Assembly: GCA_012960835.1 (NCBI GenBank)
Contig: DUAL01000185.1
Location: 7,524 to 20,016, forward strand
Source of the DNA: Flavobacteriales bacterium
GTDB lineage: Bacteria; Bacteroidota; Bacteroidia; Flavobacteriales; BACL11
Direction: 5' to 3'
DNA: 12,493 nt
The translations under genes were made by a program, and so were the position numbers. The notes under the pieces were generated by a model. It was not told where the DNA came from. It saw only the letters and a list, made by a program, of their open reading frames with translations, and made no database searches. Shown piece by piece: positions 1 to 5,731 of the stretch. The first letter of the stretch is position 1, and the number at the start of each line of letters is the position of its first letter.

Positions 1-217
1 CCATTACTTCTTTTAGTTGTTTGTAGCGCTCAGCCATAAAAAAAAGCTCTAATGGAAATGCGTATTTTTCTGGCTCTTTATAAAAATTAGGTAAAAAAGG
101 ATTGTTGGCAAACTCCTCTAAAATCAGGCGTGCATTACAATCTTCTGAAATCTTTTTAGCCAAAGAAGTCTTTCCGACACCAATATTTCCTTCAATACAA
201 ATAAAATTATACTGCAT
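1..217 (-). CDS. Deoxynucleoside kinase, N-terminal part (cut by window edge)
   Basis: This is the first 72 codons of a gene that continues past the left edge. The protein begins MQYNFICIEGNIGVGKTSLA. The GNIGVGKTS P-loop at residues 10-18 is the ATP-phosphate-binding motif of the deoxynucleoside kinase (dNK/dCK/dGK-like) family. The next stretch has an EEF..NPFLPNFY segment at about residues 36-48, matching the family's conserved glutamate and NPFL..FY motif, which contacts the nucleoside. The family transfers phosphate from ATP to the 5'-OH of deoxynucleosides in the cytoplasm. The ATG at 217-215 lies inside the end of folK, giving an 11-base overlap, so the two genes are probably co-transcribed and translationally coupled. 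Substrate preference cannot be read from this part. A second, divergent family member lies at 5035-5658. Confidence 0.9.
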   Translation of the reverse strand, partial: MQYNFICIEGNIGVGKTSLAKKISEDCNARLILEEFANNPFLPNFYKEPEKYAFPLELFFMAERYKQLKEVM

Positions 218-695
218 ATTCCTCTACACTTTCTATGTCCTTACACTCTTGTAAAAGCTCATCTATGGTTTTATTATATTTGGGATGGATGAAATTGGGG
301 GCAATTTCATGAAGTGGAATAAGCACAAATTTTCTGCTTTGCAAATGGATGTGAGGAATACAAATCCCTTCTTTTTCTACAATCAAATCATTATAAAACA
401 AAATATCAATATCAATAATGCGCTCTCCCCATTTTTCATTTCTGATGCGCCCAATTTTATCTTCAATTTGCAAAACCTTTTCCAATACTTCTTCAGCTGA
501 AAATTCACTTTGAATTTCCAAAACTTGATTCAAAAAATTATTTTGGTTTTCCACTCCCCAAGGAACGCTCTCATAAATTTTGGATTCTTTTTGAATTGCG
601 CCAATTTCCTCTGCCAAAAGCTTATAAGCATTTTGCAAATATTCCTCTCGCCCACCCATATTAGAACCTAATTGTAAAAAAACTTTATTATTCAT
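207..695 (-). CDS. folK: 2-amino-4-hydroxy-6-hydroxymethyldihydropteridine pyrophosphokinase (HPPK)
   Basis: FolK transfers pyrophosphate from ATP to 6-hydroxymethyl-7,8-dihydropterin, the step before dihydropteroate synthase in folate synthesis, in the cytoplasm. The 162-residue protein is the usual length for a stand-alone HPPK. It shows LGSNMG at residues 9-14, ESVPWG at 42-47, and the signature WGERIIDIDIL at 89-99. In that signature D95 and D97 match the two Mg-binding aspartates of the E. coli enzyme in identity and number. PHIHLQSRKFVLIPL follows, with H115 and R121. The open frame extends 18 bases further to a TTG at 713, but the ATG at 695 puts the protein start right before the conserved first strand (NNKVFLQLGSN), so I chose it. 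Downstream it overlaps the deoxynucleoside kinase start by 11 bases. It is divergent from sppA across about 100 bases. Confidence 0.95.
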   Translation of the reverse strand: MNNKVFLQLGSNMGGREEYLQNAYKLLAEEIGAIQKESKIYESVPWGVENQNNFLNQVLEIQSEFSAEEVLEKVLQIEDKIGRIRNEKWGERIIDIDILFYNDLIVEKEGICIPHIHLQSRKFVLIPLHEIAPNFIHPKYNKTIDELLQECKDIESVEEYAV

Positions 696-710
696 CAAAA
701 TATAAAAGCC

Positions 711-718
711 CAAATATA
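711..718 (-). promoter_or_regulatory. Possible Bacteroidota -7 box for folK
   Basis: Read on the minus strand this is TATATTTG, an exact match to the Bacteroidota -7 consensus TAnnTTTG. It lies 15 bases before the folK ATG at 695, so any leader would be only about ten bases. I see no TTG -33 element at the usual spacing, so the call is tentative. Confidence 0.3.
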
Positions 719-751
719 AGAAATAGGAAAAGATTATATTGTTTTATTTAT

Positions 752-759
752 TACTTTTA
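752..759 (+). promoter_or_regulatory. Weak -7-like box upstream of sppA
   Basis: TACTTTTA matches seven of eight positions of the Bacteroidota TAnnTTTG element and sits 35 bases before the sppA start. The only nearby upstream TTG (739-741) is too close to be a normal -33 element. It is offered only because this ~100-base gap between divergent genes must hold the sppA promoter. Confidence 0.2.
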
Positions 760-794
760 GCCATCAAAATTTTAACCCTTACAAAAATTAAAAA

Positions 795-2558
795 ATGAAA
801 TCTTTTCTTAAAAATGTATTGTCCACCATAGTGGGTATTGTGCTTTCGGTAGTAGTAGTTGTTTTATTATTTATCGGCATCATAAGTATTGCTGTTTCCT
901 CCTTGGATAATGAGGGTGAAACCAAAGTAAAAATGGGCTCAATTTTGAAAATAAGTTTAGACAAAGAGATTGTAGAGCGCGCTTCCGATAATCCTTTGGA
1001 CTACCTTAGTTTGGCTAATATGGAAATGAATATCCCTGATGAATTAAAAACCATACTGGATAATATTGAAAAAGCGAAAACGGATGACAGAATAAAAGGG
1101 ATTTACCTCAATGTACCTTTTCTAAATGCTGGCCTTTCGCAAACAGAGGAAATTAGAAATAAATTATTGGATTTCAAAACAAGTGGCAAATTCATTGTTT
1201 CCTATGCAGAATATTATTCGCAAAAGGGCTATTACCTCAGTTCAGTTGCGGATGAACTTTATTTAAATCCGGAAGGGATGTTTGAACTAAAAGGGTTTTC
1301 GGCACAAATTATGTTCTATAAAGGGCTATTGGAAAAGTTAGATGTAGAAGTGCAGGTTATCCGGCACGGAAAATTCAAAAGTGCCATTGAGCCATTTGTT
1401 TTAGATAAAATGAGTAGGTCTAACAGAGAGCAAATTTCACTTTTGCTTTCTACAATTTCTGATAATATTATGGATTCTATTGCAAGCCAAAGGGGCCTAA
1501 CGCTAAGCAAAGTGGAAGAATTAGCCAATAAATTAGAACTTACTACTGCCGAAAAATGTTTGGAAAATCATTTTGTGGATGCGCTAATTTATCAGGATGA
1601 GTTGGAAGAAAAGTTAAAAAGTAAATTAGGGGAAGAAACAAAATTGGAATTCATATCCCTTACAAAATACAAAAACGCTAAAGTGGAAAAAGAAGGCAAA
1701 ATCAGCCGAGATAAAATTGCCATCATTTACGCCACAGGAGAAATCAATTCTGGTAAAGGAGATTTAAAAAGTATTGGCTCGGTCACTACCGCAAAAGCAA
1801 TCAAACAGGCGAGAGAAGATAAGAGAGTGAAAGCCATAGTATTGAGGGTGAATTCTCCCGGAGGAAGTGCACTTGCCTCAGATGTGATTTGGCGAGAAAC
1901 CGTTTTGGCAAAAGCAGAGAAACCATTGGTAATTTCAATGGGTGATTTGGCAGCAAGTGGTGGCTATTATATTGCATGTGCTGCCAATACTATTGTGGCT
2001 AACCCAACTACAATTACTGGTTCTATTGGTGTGTTCGGATTAATACCAAATATGAAACATTTTTATAAAAATAAATTAGGAATTACTATTGATACAGTAA
2101 ATACAAGCAAACATGCTGATTTTGGAGGTATGCATAGAAGATTGACTTCTTTTGAAAGAGCAAAAATTCAGGATCATGTTGAGGATATTTACGCTACTTT
2201 CATTTCCCATGTGGCAGAAGGAAGAAATATGAGCACGGCTGCCGTGGATGATATTGGGCAAGGCAGAGTGTGGACTGGTTATGATGCAAAACGCTTAGGA
2301 CTTGTTGATGTTTTGGGTGGCTTGGAAACGGCCATTGACATTGCTGCTGATTTGGCAGAACTTTCAGATTACCGACTTGTTTCTCTACCAAAAAAAGAAA
2401 ATCCTTTAGAAACATTTATAAAGGAAATAACTGGAGAGGAGAGTAAATATATTGCTAACTATTTAGGCATTGATCGTAAATTTGTTAAGTCAGTTGAAAA
2501 TTTATTGAAAGGTGAAAAAATTAAGGCAAGAATGCCTTTTATTTTAGAGATTAATTAG
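795..2558 (+). CDS. sppA: Signal peptide peptidase SppA, 67K type
   Basis: SppA is a membrane-anchored serine protease that degrades signal peptides left in the inner membrane after protein export. At 587 residues it is the long, duplicated-domain form. One N-terminal membrane helix spans about residues 8-35 (hydrophobic, rich in Val and Ile). The first peptidase-like domain holds GKFKSAIEPF at 192-201, where K195 aligns with the catalytic lysine (K209 in E. coli). The second domain holds RVNSPGGSALAS at 351-362 and SMGDLAASGGYYIA at 381-394, where S388 aligns with the catalytic serine (S409). TGSIGVFG follows at 408-415. Both catalytic residues are present, so the enzyme should be active with a Ser/Lys dyad made across the two domains. 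The upstream region is A-rich with no clear Shine-Dalgarno, as usual in this phylum. Its stop codon overlaps the stop of the convergent DUF2797 gene. Confidence 0.95.
   Translation: MKSFLKNVLSTIVGIVLSVVVVVLLFIGIISIAVSSLDNEGETKVKMGSILKISLDKEIVERASDNPLDYLSLANMEMNIPDELKTILDNIEKAKTDDRIKGIYLNVPFLNAGLSQTEEIRNKLLDFKTSGKFIVSYAEYYSQKGYYLSSVADELYLNPEGMFELKGFSAQIMFYKGLLEKLDVEVQVIRHGKFKSAIEPFVLDKMSRSNREQISLLLSTISDNIMDSIASQRGLTLSKVEELANKLELTTAEKCLENHFVDALIYQDELEEKLKSKLGEETKLEFISLTKYKNAKVEKEGKISRDKIAIIYATGEINSGKGDLKSIGSVTTAKAIKQAREDKRVKAIVLRVNSPGGSALASDVIWRETVLAKAEKPLVISMGDLAASGGYYIACAANTIVANPTTITGSIGVFGLIPNMKHFYKNKLGITIDTVNTSKHADFGGMHRRLTSFERAKIQDHVEDIYATFISHVAEGRNMSTAAVDDIGQGRVWTGYDAKRLGLVDVLGGLETAIDIAADLAELSDYRLVSLPKKENPLETFIKEITGEESKYIANYLGIDRKFVKSVENLLKGEKIKARMPFILEIN
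2515..2538 (-). terminator. Probable intrinsic terminator of the DUF2797 gene, inside the end of sppA
   Basis: On the minus strand, starting 16 bases after the DUF2797 stop codon, AAGGCA pairs with TGCCTT around a TTCT loop (2538-2523). Two A's and a run of six T's follow (2520-2515). That is a short but well-formed Rho-independent terminator for the minus-strand gene. On the plus strand the same hairpin is followed by TTATTTTA, but stopping there would cut the sppA message before its own stop codon, so use in that direction is unlikely. Confidence 0.45.
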
Positions 2559-3373
2559 AACAATCTTCCCTGCGCAATTTCTTTAAAAGAGAATTTGGAG
2601 ATATATCCTTCATGCGAACGGATATTAAAAACCCTGTCGCCATCCAATAATAAATATTGTCCTTTTATTCCTTTTAACTCTCCTTCAATAGTTGGTGTTC
2701 TTTCCAATTTTGTGCTATTTATTTTTTTCGGATATTCCCTTACAGGATAATTAATCTCAGTTACTGTATTATCTGGCAAAATATATTGTTTCAATTCCTC
2801 TGGAACATAAGCAGAAAGTTTCTCTTTCATTTTTACCAAATCGACTGGCTGAGGAATTCCAGAAAGCATTTTTCGCCAATTGGTAACATCATCCACATAT
2901 TTTTTCAATTCAACTTCAATATCGCCTGAAAATCTTCTATTGGGAACTTCTGCAAACAAAATGGCTTGACTCGCCCCTTGGTCCATCCACCTTATTACCC
3001 CTTGCGTTCCTCTTGTAATCCCCACTTTTATCCCAGACGAATTTGCTAAATAAACATAATGGGGCGCCAATTGAAAAGTTTTTTCCCATTCCAAATCTCT
3101 TTCTTCAATTCCTAAATGTGCAGTGCAAAGTTCTGGCTTGAAAATAGATTGTGATGCTAAAGGCGATTCATAAAAACAATCATAACAAAATCCGGAACGA
3201 TAAAATTTCTTCATTTTCTTACCGCAACTACAAATCACCTGCCCACTCCACTCTATTTTTATTTGCTTGCCAATCAGTTCATTCATCAAGATATTTTCTC
3301 CATGAATATCTAATTTGTATTGTACTACATCCTGCAAATTTGTGTCCATTTTTTTTAGCGTATCTTTCATCAT
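2555..3373 (-). CDS. DUF2797 family protein with zinc ribbon
   Basis: This is a 272-residue soluble protein of the DUF2797 family, whose function is not established. Near the N-terminus C48, C50, C63 and C66 (CSC then CYDC) form a likely zinc ribbon, and C83 and H86 are additional possible ligands. The core, about residues 104-170, has PHYVYLANSSGIKVGITR followed by RWMDQGASQ and later GDIEVELKKYV and NWRKML. The YVYLA...KVGIT...R pattern resembles the start of GIY-YIG-type nuclease domains (an inference, see findings). The C-terminal third (about 225-272) is a predicted beta-rich segment ending GYISKFSFKEIAQGRLF. The frame is open to 3427, but that would overlap the GH3 start, so I chose the ATG at 3373; 3370 and 3349 are alternatives. 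It is convergent with sppA (4-base overlap) and divergent from GH3 across 41 bases. Confidence 0.85.
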   Translation of the reverse strand: MMKDTLKKMDTNLQDVVQYKLDIHGENILMNELIGKQIKIEWSGQVICSCGKKMKKFYRSGFCYDCFYESPLASQSIFKPELCTAHLGIEERDLEWEKTFQLAPHYVYLANSSGIKVGITRGTQGVIRWMDQGASQAILFAEVPNRRFSGDIEVELKKYVDDVTNWRKMLSGIPQPVDLVKMKEKLSAYVPEELKQYILPDNTVTEINYPVREYPKKINSTKLERTPTIEGELKGIKGQYLLLDGDRVFNIRSHEGYISKFSFKEIAQGRLF

Positions 3374-3414
3374 AATTTTTTGTAATTTTATGGCAATAAA
3401 AATATTAAAACCTA

Positions 3415-4926
3415 ATGAGAATGCCATTTAAAAACTCTTTTCTTTCTTGGATGATGAAAAAACGTATTCATCAGATTGAATTATTTTTAAAATATCCTTT
3501 TCAGGTGCAAGATGAGCTTTTGCTAAACCTTATTGACAGAGCAAAAAATACGGAATTTGGCAAAGAGCACGGCTTTACCTCCATTAAATCCTATGAGGAC
3601 TTTAATAAAAATGTAGCGGTAAAAACCTATGAGGACTTTTATCCTTACATCAAAAAACTAAGAGGTGGTGGGGAGAATGTTCTGTGGCCAGGGAAAATAA
3701 AATGGTTTGCAAAATCATCAGGAACAACCAATGCTAAAAGTAAATACATACCTATTACTGAGGAAGCACTAGAAGAATGCCACTACAAAGCCGGAAAAGA
3801 CATGCTATCGATATATTGTAATAACAATCCGGAAACAACTTTTTTTGATGGAATGGGATTGATGCTAGGCGGTTCACAATACCAAAACCCCTTAAAAAAT
3901 TACATTGATGGCGATTTGTCTGCAATCCTAATTAATAATTTCCCTTTTTGGGTAAACATGCACCGGACGCCAGATTTAGCAACTGCCCTACTTCCTAAAT
4001 GGGAGGATAAATTAAAGAAAATTGTTCAGCAAGCAGTAAAAGAAGATGTCAGCAGTTTAACAGGTGTGCCGTCATGGATGCTAATTTTACTAAACAAAAT
4101 TTTGGAAAAGACTGGAGCTGATAATATTTTAGAAGTATGGCCAAATCTTGAGTTTTATATGCATGGTGGAATGAACTTTTCTCCATACAAAAAGCAATTC
4201 CAAAAAATTATTCCAAACCCAAAAATGAATTATATGGAGTGCTATACTGCTTCAGAAGGTTATTTTGCCATTCAGGACCAAACCCATTCTGATGAGATGT
4301 TACTTATGTTAGATTATGGCATTTTCTATGAGTTTATTGCTATGGAAGATTTTAAACATGTAAATAGAAAAACGATAAGATTAGATCAGGTAAAACTAAA
4401 TACAACTTACGCTTTGGTGATAACAACAAATGCTGGGCTTTGGCGATACTTAATTGGAGATACTATTTGTTTTACAAATCTTTCGCCATTCAGAATAAAA
4501 ATTATTGGCAGAACAAAAAGTTTTATCAATGCTTTTGGAGAGGAGTTGGTAGTTGAAAATGCCGAAAATGCTTTAAGACATGCTTGTAGAAAAACCAAAA
4601 CCACAATTAAAGAATTTACTGTTGCTCCACTTTATATAAATCAAAATAAATCAGGAGCGCATCAATGGCTGATTGAGTTTGAAAAAAAGCCAAAAGATTT
4701 GGATATATTCACCAAAGAGATAGATGATTTTTTGCAAACTATTAATTCCGATTATCAGGCAAAACGAACAAATGACTTAATATTAAAAATGCCAAAAATT
4801 GAAATGTTAAAAAGTGGTACTTTTTATAAGTGGTTAGGCGATAAAGGAAAATTAGGTGGGCAAAATAAAGTGCCAAGACTTTCAAATAATCGAGAAATTG
4901 TAGAGGAAATATTAAAAATGAACTAG
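3415..4926 (+). CDS. GH3 family acyl-adenylate/amide synthetase
   Basis: This is a full-length (503 residues) member of the GH3 family, named after plant auxin-responsive enzymes that adenylate a carboxylic acid and join it to an amino acid. The three ATP-binding motifs of the ANL superfamily are visible: FAKSSGTTNAKSKYIPIT at 98-115, ECYTASEGYFAIQ at 275-287, and GLWRYLIGDTICF at 341-353. The C-terminal domain carries GRTKSFINAFGEELV at 365-379 and GGQNKVPRL at 481-489, where K485 is a likely ATP-contacting lysine. No signal peptide or membrane helix is seen, so it should be cytoplasmic. The bacterial substrate is unknown; an auxin role should not be assumed. An ATG two codons later (3421) is an alternative start. 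The deoxynucleoside kinase follows on the same strand 108 bases downstream and may or may not share its transcript. Confidence 0.9.
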   Translation: MRMPFKNSFLSWMMKKRIHQIELFLKYPFQVQDELLLNLIDRAKNTEFGKEHGFTSIKSYEDFNKNVAVKTYEDFYPYIKKLRGGGENVLWPGKIKWFAKSSGTTNAKSKYIPITEEALEECHYKAGKDMLSIYCNNNPETTFFDGMGLMLGGSQYQNPLKNYIDGDLSAILINNFPFWVNMHRTPDLATALLPKWEDKLKKIVQQAVKEDVSSLTGVPSWMLILLNKILEKTGADNILEVWPNLEFYMHGGMNFSPYKKQFQKIIPNPKMNYMECYTASEGYFAIQDQTHSDEMLLMLDYGIFYEFIAMEDFKHVNRKTIRLDQVKLNTTYALVITTNAGLWRYLIGDTICFTNLSPFRIKIIGRTKSFINAFGEELVVENAENALRHACRKTKTTIKEFTVAPLYINQNKSGAHQWLIEFEKKPKDLDIFTKEIDDFLQTINSDYQAKRTNDLILKMPKIEMLKSGTFYKWLGDKGKLGGQNKVPRLSNNREIVEEILKMN

Positions 4927-5034
4927 CGGAATATTTCGCATTTGTAAAAAAACTTATTAACGATTATCAAAATACCCTAATTCTACATTCCTATATTTCT
5001 CTTCTTTTTCTATTTTAGTCAAAATTTTAAAAAT

Positions 5035-5658
5035 ATGCATGTAGCAATTGCCGGAAATATTGGCTCAGGAAAAACAACCCTTACTACAAAGCTTTCTAAA
5101 CACTATAAATGGGAAGCCCATTATGAAGATGTAGAAAACAATCCTTATTTAAATGATTTTTACAAAGAAATGCAAAGGTGGTCATTCAATTTGCAGGTTT
5201 ATTTCTTGAATAGTCGCTTTCGGCAAGTGTTGAGTATAAAAGCAAGCGGAAAAGATTTTATTCAGGATAGAACCATCTATGAGGACGCCTTTATTTTTGC
5301 ACCAAATCTGCATACAATGGGGCTGATGAGCACACGAGATTTTGATAATTACCAACAACTATTTAATTTGATGGACTCCTTTATTCAAGGTCCGGATTTA
5401 CTTATTTATTTAAGAGCTTCTACTTCTACTTTGGTAAGCCAGATTCAAAAAAGAGGAAGAGATTACGAAAACTCCATTCGCTTGGATTACCTAACTCGAC
5501 TTAACGAACGCTATGAAGCATGGATATCAGAATATGCCAAAGGAAAACTACTTATAGTAGATGTAGATGATATTAATTTTTCTGAAAGTGAAGAAGATTT
5601 AGGAGAGGTCATTAATAAGATTGATGCTGAAATTCATGGACTTTTCAAGACAGCTTAA
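5035..5658 (+). CDS. Deoxynucleoside kinase
   Basis: This is a complete 207-residue deoxynucleoside kinase that phosphorylates deoxynucleosides to monophosphates with ATP in the cytoplasm. The P-loop is GNIGSGKTT at residues 7-15. YEDVENNPYLNDFY (30-43) carries the substrate-site glutamate and the NPYL..FY motif. QDRTIYEDAFIFA (77-89) contains the DR..YED motif that contacts the sugar and base, and QKRGRDYE (138-145) is the arginine-rich LID. Two of the family have been studied in aquatic Flavobacteria, where one acts on deoxyadenosine; I cannot assign the base preference here. It is a paralogue of the truncated kinase at 1-217, with which it shares the GNIG.GKT loop and NP[FY]L..FY. It is followed by a strong bidirectional terminator. 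A TATATTTC sequence at 4992-4999 is a weak candidate for its own promoter. Confidence 0.93.
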   Translation: MHVAIAGNIGSGKTTLTTKLSKHYKWEAHYEDVENNPYLNDFYKEMQRWSFNLQVYFLNSRFRQVLSIKASGKDFIQDRTIYEDAFIFAPNLHTMGLMSTRDFDNYQQLFNLMDSFIQGPDLLIYLRASTSTLVSQIQKRGRDYENSIRLDYLTRLNERYEAWISEYAKGKLLIVDVDDINFSESEEDLGEVINKIDAEIHGLFKTA

Positions 5659-5685
5659 AAAAACTACTTATTAAAAAATAAACAT

Positions 5686-5715
5686 AAAAAAAGAGGGTTT
5701 AAGCCCTCTTTTTTT
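5686..5715. terminator. Bidirectional intrinsic terminator between dNK and hppA
   Basis: Seven A's plus GAGGG (5686-5697), a short TTTAAG loop, then CCCTC plus seven T's (5704-5715) form a near-perfect inverted repeat. In either direction the G/C stem is followed by a T run, so it can end transcription of the plus-strand kinase (stop at 5658) and of the minus-strand pyrophosphatase gene (stop at 5732). Confidence 0.9.
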
Positions 5716-5731
5716 ATTAGTTAATTGTAAA

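Noticed and set aside
696..713. Upstream TTG start for folK
   Set aside because: The first conserved HPPK strand begins right after the ATG at 695; the six extra residues add nothing known to the family.
3374..3427. N-terminal extension of the DUF2797 protein to 3427
   Set aside because: It would overlap the GH3 start on the opposite strand and adds a hydrophobic, unconserved-looking leader (MAFSLGFNIFIAIKL). The ATG at 3373 is a simpler start.
4926..4939. Small hairpin (GCGGAA / TTTCGC) overlapping the GH3 stop as a terminator
   Set aside because: The stem is short with a wobble pair and a tiny loop, and no T run follows it, so it does not look like an intrinsic terminator.
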